Shown here piece by piece: positions 34,286 through 41,907 of a stretch of 61,214 bases of DNA. The number at the start of each line of letters is the position of its first letter. The stretch's first letter is position 1. Source of the DNA: JBDTNK01 sp039933775 (GTDB taxonomy: Bacteria > Chloroflexota > Limnocylindria > QHBO01). A program made the position numbers and the translations under genes. The notes under the pieces are model-generated. The model saw nothing but the letters and a program-made list of their open reading frames with translations, ran no database searches and was not told where the DNA came from. Location of the stretch: positions 1-61,214 of the forward strand of contig JBDTNK010000004.1 in assembly GCA_039933775.1 (NCBI GenBank), written 5' to 3'.

Positions 34286-36256
34286 CTAGGCCGGCTGCGG
34301 TGCCGGACCCGGGCGACGACGCCGGTCGGCATCGGTCCCTTCGGCGCCCTCCGCGTCTGGCTCAGGTGCCTCCGCGGGCTCGTCGACGATGCGTCGAGGC
34401 GTCGTACTGCCACCGGCGCGCGGGGGCAGGATTCCCTCGAACAGCGACTCGAACTCTTCGGCCTCGACCGTCTCCTTCTCGATGAGCAGCGCGGCGAGCC
34501 GATCGAGGACGGCGCGCTGGGTGGTCAGCGCCTCCTTCGCGCGGCTGTAGGCGTTGTCGATGATCTCACGCACCTCGGCGTCAATCTTCGCCGCGACCTC
34601 GTCGCTGTAGTTGCGCTGCTCACTGATCTCGCGACCCAGGAAGACCATCTCCTCCTTCTTGCCGAAGGCGAGCGGACCCAGATTCTTGCTCATGCCGTAC
34701 TGGGTCACCATGGCGCGCGCCAGGCTCGTCGCCTTCTCGATGTCGTTCGACGAGCCGGTCGTCGTGTCACCGAAGACGAGCTGCTCCGACACGTTGCCAC
34801 CCAGCATGCCGGCGATCTTGTCCTCGAACTCCGTCTTGCTGTGCAGGTAGCGGTCCTCGGCGGGCAGGCTCATCGTGTAGCCGAGCGCCATGCCGCGCGA
34901 GATGATCGTCACCTTCGAGACCGGATCGCACTTGGGCAGCACCCGCTGCACGACGGCGTGACCGCCCTCGTGGTAGGCGATGATCTGCTTCTCCTCCTCG
35001 GAGATGAGCCGGCTGCGTCGCTCCGGTCCGGCGATGACGCGGTCGATCGCCTCGTTGAACTCCGACATGCCGACGCTCTTCTTGTTGCGTCGCGCGGCGA
35101 GGATCGCCGCCTCGTTGACGAGATTGGCGAGGTCGGCGCCACTGAAGCCCGGCGAGCGCCGTGCCAGCGCATCGAGGTCGACCGTCTTGTCGAGCGGCTT
35201 GCCCTTGATGTGCACGTTGAGGATCTCGCGCCGTCCTCTGATGTCGGGGCGGTCGAGCACGACCTGCCGGTCGAAGCGGCCGGGGCGCAGGAGCGCCGGG
35301 TCCAGGACATCGGGCCGGTTCGTGGCGGCGACCACGATCACGTTCGTGTTCGTGTCGAAACCGTCCATCTCCACCAGGATCTGGTTCAGGGTCTGCTCAC
35401 GCTCGTCGTGCGAGCCACCGAGGCCGGCACCGCGCTGACGGCCGACCGCGTCGATCTCGTCCACGAACACGATGCACGGCGAGTTGCGCTTGGCCTGCTC
35501 GAAGAGATCGCGCACGCGCGACGCGCCGACGCCCACGAACATCTCCACGAACTCCGAGCCGGAGATGCTGAAGAACGGCACGCCGGCCTCACCGGCCACG
35601 GCGCGTGCGAGGAGCGTCTTGCCGGTTCCGGGCGGGCCGACCAGCAGGACGCCGCGCGGGATGCGCGCGCCGAGCGAGTTGAACTTCTCGGGGTACTTCA
35701 GGAACTCGACCACCTCGGTCAGCTCCTGCTTCGCCTCGTCGACACCGGCGACGTCGTTGAAGGTGACGACCGTCTTGTTGCCAAGGAACATGCGCGCGCG
35801 GCTCTTGCCGAAGCTCATGGCCTGGTTATTTGTGCCCTGCGCCTGGCGCATCATGAAGTAGATGAAGCCACCGATGATCAGGACCGGCAGCAACGCGGTC
35901 ACGAGCAGCCCGAGCCACTGACCGGCGGCACTCTCCTCGACGGCCGAGTAGTTGAGCTGGCAGTCCGCGGGATTGCTCGACCCCGCCGCCGCGCACAGCT
36001 CCTCGCGCACGTTGATGAACTGCGAGGGCACGATGACCGTCCTGGGCTGGTCAACCTGGCCGGTGAGCGTGACGCTCAGCCGGGTGCCGTCCTGGACGAC
36101 CTTGTCGACGTTGCCATCCTTGGTATCGGTCAGGAGCTGGGTGTAGGTATAGGCCGCCTGCTGGTCTGGTTCGAGGAAGTAGGTCCACACCAGTGCCAGG
36201 CCGAATACGGCAAGGACCACCAGCACGACGCTGTTGCGAACGAGTCGGCTGCTCAA
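34286..36256 (-). CDS. ftsH: ATP-dependent zinc metalloprotease FtsH
   Basis: 656 residues from TTG 36256. Two membrane helices (residues 8-28 and about 115-135) flank an outer domain. The AAA module has VLLVGPPGTGKT, CIVFVDEIDAVGRQRG and RPGRFDRQV with the SRH region. The pore loop reads SEFVEMFVGVGASRVRD. The peptidase domain carries HEGGH in place of the usual HEAGH, keeping the HExxH zinc ligands. FtsH degrades membrane and regulatory proteins. The C-terminal tail is acidic and then basic and Pro-rich. The gene has a strong promoter, a hairpin at the start of its leader, and its own terminator, so it is monocistronic. Confidence 0.96.
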   Translation of the reverse strand: MSSRLVRNSVVLVVLAVFGLALVWTYFLEPDQQAAYTYTQLLTDTKDGNVDKVVQDGTRLSVTLTGQVDQPRTVIVPSQFINVREELCAAAGSSNPADCQLNYSAVEESAAGQWLGLLVTALLPVLIIGGFIYFMMRQAQGTNNQAMSFGKSRARMFLGNKTVVTFNDVAGVDEAKQELTEVVEFLKYPEKFNSLGARIPRGVLLVGPPGTGKTLLARAVAGEAGVPFFSISGSEFVEMFVGVGASRVRDLFEQAKRNSPCIVFVDEIDAVGRQRGAGLGGSHDEREQTLNQILVEMDGFDTNTNVIVVAATNRPDVLDPALLRPGRFDRQVVLDRPDIRGRREILNVHIKGKPLDKTVDLDALARRSPGFSGADLANLVNEAAILAARRNKKSVGMSEFNEAIDRVIAGPERRSRLISEEEKQIIAYHEGGHAVVQRVLPKCDPVSKVTIISRGMALGYTMSLPAEDRYLHSKTEFEDKIAGMLGGNVSEQLVFGDTTTGSSNDIEKATSLARAMVTQYGMSKNLGPLAFGKKEEMVFLGREISEQRNYSDEVAAKIDAEVREIIDNAYSRAKEALTTQRAVLDRLAALLIEKETVEAEEFESLFEGILPPRAGGSTTPRRIVDEPAEAPEPDAEGAEGTDADRRRRPGPAPQPA

Positions 36257-36319
36257 GGTAAGTTTCTATTCGCCTCCGTATGGGGACGGCGTGCCGCCAA
36301 CTCTCGTCTTCAGCAGCCG

Positions 36320-36338
36320 ACCTGTCGCGCGGACAGGT
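36320..36338 (-). other. Stem-loop at the 5' end of the ftsH leader
   Basis: ACCTGTC, loop GCGCG, GACAGGT: a perfect 7-bp stem starting seven bases past the -10 box, so it would form the very 5' end of the ftsH mRNA. A stability or regulatory role is likely. Confidence 0.5.
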
Positions 36339-36344
36339 GGGGTG

Positions 36345-36373
36345 AGTATAGGTGCGGCCCATCATGCGAACAA
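36345..36373 (-). promoter_or_regulatory. ftsH promoter
   Basis: On the minus strand, TTGTTC (36373-36368), a 17-base spacer and TATACT (36350-36345). The start codon is about 90 bases downstream. Confidence 0.75.
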
Positions 36374-36378
36374 ACGGC

Positions 36379-36422
36379 CCATTCGGACCATTGGCGGCAT
36401 GCCATTCCGCACGTCTGCCATT
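36379..36422. promoter_or_regulatory. Cluster of four CCATT motifs upstream of the ftsH promoter
   Basis: CCATT occurs at 36379, 36388, 36402 and 36418. The first two form CCATTCGGACCATTGG, shared in inverted orientation with the DnaB-type ATPase promoter at 30192-30207. The cluster begins five bases upstream of the -35. It may be an activator site. I see nothing else in the 36257-36447 gap. Confidence 0.4.
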
Positions 36423-36447
36423 GGTACGCGGCCGGTGACGGTTTGTC

Positions 36448-37407
36448 TCACCGATCGACGCGGATCCTCCGATGCAGGACCGATGCCGTGATCTTGCCGC
36501 CCAGCTCGACACGCAGCCCGCCACGCTCGCCCTCGGCGGCGTCGAGCAACGCGTCGAGGCGCTCGAGGCTGGGCGTCGGCTGGCCGATTGCGATGCGCAG
36601 CACGCGGCGCCCGAGCGCCCTCGGCGGCGGGTCGCGCCAGTCGATTTCGTCGCCATCGCGGCGTCGCGCGAGCTCCGCGGCCGCGAGCTCATCAAGCAGA
36701 GCGTCATCGGCCGCGGCGATCGCCGAGAAGCGGGCGATCGCGTCAACGGCGCCGGCGCGCAGCCTCTCCATCAGCGGCAGCAGCTCGTGACGCACGCAGT
36801 TGCGCAGGTACGCGGGATTCTCGTTCGACGGGTCGTCGCGGTACGCGACGTCGGCTGCGTCCAGCGCGGCACGCAGCGCGGCACGGCGCTCCCCGATGAG
36901 CGGCCGCACGATCCGGCCGCGGCGCTGCGGGATGCCGTGCACGCCGGCGGGTCCGGCGCCCCGCAGCAGGTTGAGGAGCACGGTCTCAGCCGCGTCGTCG
37001 GCCGTGTGCGCAGTCGCGATGCTGGCCGCCTCCTCCGCGGCGACCTCGTTGAGGAAGCGATAGCGCGCCTCGCGTCCGGCATCCTCGATCGATCGTCCCT
37101 CCGCGCGCGCCAGCGCCGCGACATCGGTCCTGCGCAGGGTGAACGGCAGGCCCAGGCGTCCTGCCGCATCCTCGACGAACGTGGCGTCGTCCGCGCTCCC
37201 AGGCCGCAACGCGTGATCCAGGTGCGCCACGGAGAGGCGCCACTGGCGGGCGCTGCTCTGCACGAGTTGCGCGGCGCCGTGCAGCAGCGCCATCGAGTCG
37301 GCGCCGCCGGAGACGGCGAGCACGAGCGCGGCGTCTGAGGGGATCCGCATCGAGTCCGCACCGTGACGGACCGCGTCGCCGAGCGGCGTCAACTGATCGA
37401 CGCGCAT
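36448..37407 (-). CDS. tilS: tRNA(Ile)-lysidine synthase
   Basis: 319 residues from ATG 37407. The N-type ATP pyrophosphatase loop reads LAVSGGADSMALLH. Further family blocks are VAHLDHALRPGSADDA, RSIEDAGREARYRFL, ATAHTADDAAETVLLNLLRGAG and RPLIGERRAALR, followed by DPSNENPAYLRNCVRHELLP. TilS converts the CAU wobble C of tRNA-Ile2 to lysidine. The full catalytic domain is present, while the C-terminal tRNA-binding region is short. Upstream in-frame starts (for example ATG 37458) would add a Pro/Arg-rich stretch of no obvious meaning. A two-stem RNA structure precedes the start. Confidence 0.93.
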   Translation of the reverse strand: MRVDQLTPLGDAVRHGADSMRIPSDAALVLAVSGGADSMALLHGAAQLVQSSARQWRLSVAHLDHALRPGSADDATFVEDAAGRLGLPFTLRRTDVAALARAEGRSIEDAGREARYRFLNEVAAEEAASIATAHTADDAAETVLLNLLRGAGPAGVHGIPQRRGRIVRPLIGERRAALRAALDAADVAYRDDPSNENPAYLRNCVRHELLPLMERLRAGAVDAIARFSAIAAADDALLDELAAAELARRRDGDEIDWRDPPPRALGRRVLRIAIGQPTPSLERLDALLDAAEGERGGLRVELGGKITASVLHRRIRVDR

Positions 37408-37436
37408 GCGGCGGGTCGGCGGCGGGCGCGTGCGCG

Positions 37437-37488
37437 GGATGCACACATCGGCCAACATGCGGGCTGTCGGTGGCCGCCGGGTGCATCC
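37437..37488 (-). other. Predicted two-stem RNA structure upstream of tilS
   Basis: GGATGCAC (37437-37444) pairs with GTGCATCC (37481-37488). Inside it, CGGCCA (37449-37454) pairs with TGGCCG (37471-37476) around a 16-base loop. It ends 30 bases before the tilS ATG and could be a leader element. The rest of 37408-37606 holds no gene. Confidence 0.4.
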
Positions 37489-37606
37489 GCCGGCAAGAAT
37501 CGGCCATCGAGGAGCCTTAAATCGCGGCAACCTGGCCGATGCGTGCGTGTGGAGCAAATCGCCGGTTGTGTACCGTTCGCGACGCGCACGTCCTTGATCA
37601 AATGGG

Positions 37607-37681
37607 TGGTAGCGGAGGGCGGATTCGAACCACCGACAAAGGGCTTATGAGTCCCCTGCTCTACCACTGAGCTACTCCGCC
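37607..37681 (-). tRNA. tRNA-Met (anticodon CAT)
   Basis: A 75-base cloverleaf with encoded CCA. The acceptor GGCGGAG pairs with CTCCGCT (one G-T wobble). The D arm is GCTC-AGTGGTA-GAGC, the anticodon loop CTCATAA gives CAU, and the T arm is GGTGG-TTCGAAT-CCGCC. The anticodon stem GGGGA/GCCCT has an A-G mismatch next to the loop. The initiator-type C-A acceptor mismatch and GGG/CCC anticodon stem are absent, so elongator Met is favoured. A tRNA-Ile2 modified by the neighbouring TilS cannot be excluded, since both carry CAU. Confidence 0.92.
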
Positions 37682-37731
37682 GCCGATTTCGTGCTCAGTC
37701 CGAGCCGGGCGCACCGAACGAGCACGGTCCG

Positions 37732-37760
37732 AGGATACCGACGCTCCATGACCCCTGCAA
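37732..37760 (-). promoter_or_regulatory. tRNA-Met promoter
   Basis: On the minus strand, TTGCAG (37760-37755), a 17-base spacer and TATCCT (37737-37732), about 50 bases upstream of the mature tRNA 5' end. Confidence 0.65.
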
Positions 37761-37773
37761 CCTCAGCCGGCTG

Positions 37774-38223
37774 TCAGCGTGCGCGGCCTTCCCTGAGCAT
37801 CTCGACCGATCGTGCCATGCGGCGCTGACGCGTCTCGTCCGTCTTCGCGCCGGTGACCTGCGACACGTGCCATCCCTTGTTGCTGTTCGAGAGCCCGTCG
37901 AACGTCTCGCGAGCCCGCGGTTCCGCGTCGAGCGCGGCGGCAAACTCCTCCGGCACCTCGACGACGCGCGGCTCCGTGTCCAGCTCGATCTCCACGTCGA
38001 TCTCGTCGCCGCCCGCCACGCCGGCACCGGCGCGATTCTCGGCGCTCACCCCGACCATGTAGACGCCGCCCATGACGGCGATCGTGTTGCGGTACGTGAA
38101 GCCGTTGATCGTGACCTTCACGGGCGGTCGTTTGCCCTGGCCGAGCGCCTCCACGACCTCGTCGGGTACGACGATGCCTGTGGCGGTCTTGTCGCCCTGG
38201 AGGAGCGCGGTGTGGAATCGCAT
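37774..38223 (-). CDS. DUF1905 / YdeI-OmpD-associated domain protein
   Basis: 149 residues from ATG 38223, chosen because ACGGAGG lies about nine bases upstream; ATG 38250 is an alternative. Residues 1-90 form a DUF1905 beta-barrel-like domain (GIVVPDEVVEALG, VKVTINGFTYRNTI, GVSAENRAGAGV). Residues 95-149 carry the YdeI/OmpD-associated motif (VPEEFAAALDAEPRARETFDGLS, then KGWHVSQVTGAKTDETRQRR). Such proteins are common and small, with no established biochemical function; bacteriocin protection has been suggested for relatives. The gene is probably monocistronic and is divergent from pckA. Confidence 0.85.
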   Translation of the reverse strand: MRFHTALLQGDKTATGIVVPDEVVEALGQGKRPPVKVTINGFTYRNTIAVMGGVYMVGVSAENRAGAGVAGGDEIDVEIELDTEPRVVEVPEEFAAALDAEPRARETFDGLSNSNKGWHVSQVTGAKTDETRQRRMARSVEMLREGRAR

Positions 38224-38461
38224 CGGAGCCTCCGTTTCGTCAAGAGACATGATGGATGATCTGGAACAGGTTGCGATTCGGTTTCGACGCCGCTCGATGG
38301 CTGTGGCACACTGGTCGGCACGGATTGGCCGGCATCGGTCCATTCTGTGCGAACTCGATAGAGGCTGCGGAAGCCGACTCCGACGGATCAGTCCGTTGTG
38401 ACGCGCGGCCGGTCTTCACCGCTGACGCCGTCGCGAAGCGCCGGCGAGAAGGAGAAGGACC

Positions 38462-40042
38462 GTGCAGGCAGCCCAGCCGTCGACCTCGACCTCAAACGCC
38501 ATTGGCCGGACCATGCGTGCCAACCTCCCGAGCGCCGAGCTGTACGAGGAGGCGGTGCGCAACGGCGAGGGAATCATCTCCGCCCACGGCGCGCTCGTCG
38601 TCCGCACCGGCAAGCACACCGGCCGCTCCCCCCTCGACAAGTTCATCGTCGATGAGCCGACCTCGACCGACAACATCTGGTGGGGCCAGGTCAACCACGC
38701 GATCAGCGAGGAGCACTACGACCGGCTGCGGGCGCGCCTGCTCGACTACCTGTCGGAGCGCGACCTTTACAGCCAGGACTGCTACATCGGGGCGGACCCG
38801 CGGCATCAGCGCTCACTGCGCGTGACGACGGAGACCGCGTGGGCCAGCATCTTCTGCCGCAACCTGTTCCGACGGCCGCCGGCCGAGGAGCTCGCCGGCT
38901 TCGCGCCGAACTTCACGATCATCGACGCCCCCTCGTTCAAGGCCGATCCCGCGACCGAGGGGGTGCGCAGCGAGACGGCGGTCCTGCTGCACCTGCAGCG
39001 CATGGAGATCATCATCGTCGGCACCGAGTACGCCGGCGAGATCAAGAAGTCGGCCTTCACGGTCATGAACTACCTCCTGCCCGATGAAGGCGTCCTGCCG
39101 ATGCATGCATCGGTCAACGTCGGGTCGAACGAGGATCCGGCGGTCTTCTTTGGCCTCTCGGGGACCGGCAAGACGACGCTCTCCGCGGATCCGGAGCGCA
39201 GCCTGATTGGCGACGACGAGCACGGCTGGGGCGACGGCCTCTTCAACTTCGAGGGTGGCTGCTACGCCAAGACGATTCGCCTGAGCCCGATGTACGAGCC
39301 GGACATCTTCGCCACTACGCGACGCTTCGGGACCATCCTGGAGAACGTCGACCTGGATCCCGCCACGCGCGAGCTCGACCTGGACTCCGAGCGCTTCACG
39401 GAGAACACGCGCGCGGCCTACCCGCTCGAATTCATCGGAAACGTGGACCCGACCGGCATGACGACCCACCCGCGCAACGTCGTGCTGCTGACCGCCGACG
39501 CCTTCGGGATCATGCCCCCCATCAGCCGCCTGACGCGCGAACAGGCGCAGTACCACTTCATCAGCGGCTACACCGCCAAGCTGGCCGGGACCGAGATCGG
39601 TGTCACCGAGCCAAAGGCGACCTTCTCAGCGGGCTTCGGCGCGCCGTTCCTGCCGCGCCATCCCGGGGTCTATGCCCGCATGCTGGCCGAGCGGCTCGCC
39701 CAGCACGACGTGCCGGTCTGGCTCGTGAACACGGGCTGGACGGGCGGCCCATATGGCGTCGGCAAGCGGATGGGCATTGACCACACCCGCACCATGGTGC
39801 GCGCCGCGCTCAACGGGCAGCTCGCGGACGTCGCATACGAGATGGACCCCGTCTTCGGGGTCGAGGTGCCGGTAATGGTTCCCGGCGTGCCCACCGAGAT
39901 CCTGCGTCCCCGCGGCACGTGGGCCGATCCCGCGGCATACGACGCGAAGGCGCGCGAGCTGGCCGCCATGTTCGCGGCCAATTTCGCGGCGTACGCCGAC
40001 GGGCTGCCGGCCGCGGTGCGCGACGCGGGCCCGAAGACCTGA
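38462..40042 (+). CDS. pckA: Phosphoenolpyruvate carboxykinase (ATP)
   Basis: 526 residues from GTG 38462, supported by AGGAG nine bases upstream. The nucleotide loop is GLSGTGKTT. The metal and oxaloacetate sites lie in RTGKHTGRSPLDKF, KKSAFTVMNYLLP and DDEHGWGDGLFNFEGGCYAKTI. The late NTGWTGGPYGVGKR block confirms the ATP-dependent type. It converts oxaloacetate to PEP in gluconeogenesis, or the reverse. It is transcribed alone, away from the DUF1905 gene; the 38224-38461 gap holds its promoter, which I could not place with confidence. It converges on the hemerythrin operon. Confidence 0.96.
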   Translation: MQAAQPSTSTSNAIGRTMRANLPSAELYEEAVRNGEGIISAHGALVVRTGKHTGRSPLDKFIVDEPTSTDNIWWGQVNHAISEEHYDRLRARLLDYLSERDLYSQDCYIGADPRHQRSLRVTTETAWASIFCRNLFRRPPAEELAGFAPNFTIIDAPSFKADPATEGVRSETAVLLHLQRMEIIIVGTEYAGEIKKSAFTVMNYLLPDEGVLPMHASVNVGSNEDPAVFFGLSGTGKTTLSADPERSLIGDDEHGWGDGLFNFEGGCYAKTIRLSPMYEPDIFATTRRFGTILENVDLDPATRELDLDSERFTENTRAAYPLEFIGNVDPTGMTTHPRNVVLLTADAFGIMPPISRLTREQAQYHFISGYTAKLAGTEIGVTEPKATFSAGFGAPFLPRHPGVYARMLAERLAQHDVPVWLVNTGWTGGPYGVGKRMGIDHTRTMVRAALNGQLADVAYEMDPVFGVEVPVMVPGVPTEILRPRGTWADPAAYDAKARELAAMFAANFAAYADGLPAAVRDAGPKT

Positions 40043-40056
40043 CCCGCGTCCACCCG

Positions 40057-40227
40057 CTACAGGAGCTCGACGATCAGCTCCGGCACGACCTCGCAGTGAA
40101 CCTCGCCATCCTCGTCGGAGAGGCCACACTGCCAGGCGTTGAAGCTGCGCTGATCCGAGCGCGTTCCCGCATCGGGCTCGCGCGGTGCATCGAGCACGGC
40201 GGCGTCGGACGCTCCGGCGGCGGTCAT
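40057..40227 (-). CDS. Small protein of unknown function (56 aa)
   Basis: 56 residues from ATG 40227, which overlaps the DUF2249 stop (ATGA). That coupling is the main reason to call it real. It has an Ala/Asp-rich start and a C-terminal half (FNAWQCGLSDEDGEVHCEVVPEL) with two Cys and one His that could bind metal or form a disulfide. I recognise no family. As the last gene of the hemerythrin operon it may act in the same stress response. Confidence 0.6.
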   Translation of the reverse strand: MTAAGASDAAVLDAPREPDAGTRSDQRSFNAWQCGLSDEDGEVHCEVVPELIVELL

Positions 40228-40703
40228 GAGACGGCGTCCACGGCCACAGCGGACGGCACGCGCCCGATCCTGACGCGCCACACCTCGGGGCCCTGCTCGA
40301 GGTAGTCCCACGTGAAGGTGCCCGGCTGCTCCGCGTCGAGCTGATAGTAGAGCGGCTTCGGGTCGTGATCGTTGACGAGCTCGAAGCCGGCGCCCGCATC
40401 GAGGTTCCCGAAGGTCTCGAAGATGAGGGCGTGGCGGCGAACGGGGGGCTCGCTGCGAACGTCGAGCTTGGGGGTATCGGTCATCAGGGGGCTCCTTTCA
40501 GGATGCTGGCCGGCCGATTCGAGCCGGACCAGGTAGTGCATGACGCCGTTGAGCCGCTCGGCGGCTCGGGGCTCGTCGCGGCGCAGGCCGGCGTACGCGT
40601 CCGCGGCGAAACGGTTGGCCGCCTGCGGCTCACCGGCCTTGCCCAGCTCGCGCAGCGCACGAACCAGGACGGCGGTGAGCCGATCGACGGCGGAATCGGG
40701 CAT
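40224..40703 (-). CDS. DUF2249 protein with extra helical N-terminal region
   Basis: 159 residues from ATG 40703. Residues 1-70 are helical and unlike DUF2249 (VDRLTAVLVRALRELGKAG, PRAAERLNGVMHYLVRLES). Residues 74-159 are a complete DUF2249 domain (HALIFETFGNL, LVNDHDPKPLYYQL, TWDYLEQGPEVWRVRIGR). DUF2249 proteins usually stand alone beside hemerythrin or denitrification genes. The internal Met at 40484 has a strong Shine-Dalgarno (AAAGGAG, eight bases upstream), so a separate 86-residue product is likely. The gene follows the hemerythrin gene by two bases and overlaps the small gene after it. Confidence 0.85.
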   Translation of the reverse strand: MPDSAVDRLTAVLVRALRELGKAGEPQAANRFAADAYAGLRRDEPRAAERLNGVMHYLVRLESAGQHPERSPLMTDTPKLDVRSEPPVRRHALIFETFGNLDAGAGFELVNDHDPKPLYYQLDAEQPGTFTWDYLEQGPEVWRVRIGRVPSAVAVDAVS

Positions 40704-40705
40704 GG

Positions 40706-41161
40706 TCAGCCGATCAGCTCGTGCATGCCCGCCAGCAGCTCGCTGATCGAGACATTTGCGTCCGCGACCAGCGCAGGAACCAACAGGTCGTTCTCCTTGT
40801 GCAGATGCGACTCGAAGAGCGCCCGGATCGCGGCAGCGAGTGCCGCTGCGCTCACGCCATCGGCGGCGTTGCCCAGCGCTTCCACATGCGCGATGAGATT
40901 GCGGTGTTCGTCGCGCATCGAGCGGACGAGCAGCGCGGCGAGGCCGGTGTCGGCGGCCGGATACAGCGCCCCCTCCTCGGCTGAGGCGTGCGGCAGCAGC
41001 TCATCGCGGAGGTACTCCAGGACGTGCTCTTGCGCGGCGCCGTGCGGGGCGCCGGATCGCGCAGCCTCGATGAGCGCGTCGACGCGCTCTCGCAGCTCTG
41101 TCTGCATCTGTGTGTGGTGCGCGCGGATGGCATCCGCCGCCTGTGCATCGGTCATGGACAT
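40706..41161 (-). CDS. Hemerythrin HHE-domain protein
   Basis: 151 residues from ATG 41161, with AAGGAG about 12 bases upstream. The four-helix HHE pattern is visible: His 15/16, HASAEEGALYP (His58, Glu62/63), DEHRNLIAHVE (His86, His92), and HLHKENDLLVP (His119/121, Glu123). These could hold a di-iron site that binds O2 or nitric oxide. It is the first gene of a three-gene operon with DUF2249 and a small protein, divergent from the Fe-S-type regulator, a common layout in nitrosative or oxygen stress loci. Iron repair, as in the RIC family, is another option. Confidence 0.88.
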   Translation of the reverse strand: MSMTDAQAADAIRAHHTQMQTELRERVDALIEAARSGAPHGAAQEHVLEYLRDELLPHASAEEGALYPAADTGLAALLVRSMRDEHRNLIAHVEALGNAADGVSAAALAAAIRALFESHLHKENDLLVPALVADANVSISELLAGMHELIG

Positions 41162-41201
41162 GGGTTTCGTCGCTCCTTGGGGCGCGTGCTGAAGTCGGCA
41201 C

Positions 41202-41231
41202 TTGATATTTACGGCCATTTCCGTGCAAAAT
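41202..41231 (+). promoter_or_regulatory. Promoter of the Fe-S-type regulator (leaderless)
   Basis: TTGATA at 41202-41207, an 18-base spacer and CAAAAT at 41226-41231, six bases before the ATG at 41238. The spacer contains an imperfect dyad (TTTACGG / CCGTGCAAA) that may be the operator for self-regulation and for the divergent hemerythrin gene. Confidence 0.55.
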
Positions 41232-41237
41232 GCAAGC

Positions 41238-41900
41238 ATGACGTCCACGCAGCATCATCGAGCGCTCGCCGGCGCGACGCGCAGCCGGCTCCTGGCGGTC
41301 CTCCGTGCCTCGGCCGCACCGCTGGGCATCCGGGAATTGGCGAGCGCCGTCGCGCTCCATCCCAACACGGTGCGCGAGCATCTGCAGCTCCTCGCTGATG
41401 CCGGACTCGTGACGCGCGAGGTCGTCTCGTCGGGCAGCCGCGGCCGTCCCGCGATTCGCTTCACCCTGCAGCCCGATGCGCTGACCGGCGAGGCGCGACC
41501 GTACGCGACCCTCTCGCGCGTCCTGGCGGACCAGCTGGCCGAGCTGCCGAACGCGTCCTCCACGGCTCGACGTGCGGGCCGGCGCTGGGGCAAGGCGATG
41601 GCCGCCGGCATGGTCGCGGCGCCGACGGCCGAGGCAGCGACGGAGCGGATCGTCGAGCTGCTCGACGAGGCCGGCTTCGCGCCCGAGACGCCGATTGATG
41701 ACGGGGCCACGATCCGCCTGCGGAACTGCCCGTTCGGCACGCTCGCGGTCGGCCGTGAGCCGGTCATCTGCGGCGTGCACCTGGGGCTCATGCAGGGTGC
41801 CCTGCGCGAGATGGGCGCGCCGCTGGAGGCGACCAGCCTGGAGCCATTCGTCACGCCTGACCTGTGCCTGGCGCACCTCGCGAGCCGCAACAGTGCCTGA
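41238..41900 (+). CDS. Winged-helix regulator with probable Fe-S site, SufR-like
   Basis: 220 residues. An N-terminal ArsR/MarR-like winged helix (RSRLLAVLRASAAPLGIRELA, HPNTVREHLQLLADAGLV) is followed by an effector domain with three cysteines at about 164, 178 and 210 (NCPFGTLA, PVICGVHLG, PDLCLAHL). This arrangement is that of SufR-type regulators that hold an iron-sulfur cluster and sense redox state or nitric oxide. Cluster binding is inferred. The gene is divergent from hemerythrin and leads the DUF59-NnrS-AhpD-DUF488 operon, so it probably controls both units. Confidence 0.8.
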   Translation: MTSTQHHRALAGATRSRLLAVLRASAAPLGIRELASAVALHPNTVREHLQLLADAGLVTREVVSSGSRGRPAIRFTLQPDALTGEARPYATLSRVLADQLAELPNASSTARRAGRRWGKAMAAGMVAAPTAEAATERIVELLDEAGFAPETPIDDGATIRLRNCPFGTLAVGREPVICGVHLGLMQGALREMGAPLEATSLEPFVTPDLCLAHLASRNSA

Positions 41901-41907
41901 CGGCGGG

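Noticed and set aside
41202..41231. FNR or CRP site upstream of the regulator (TTGAT half-site)
   Set aside because: Only one half-site is present and it is better explained as the -35 TTGATA.
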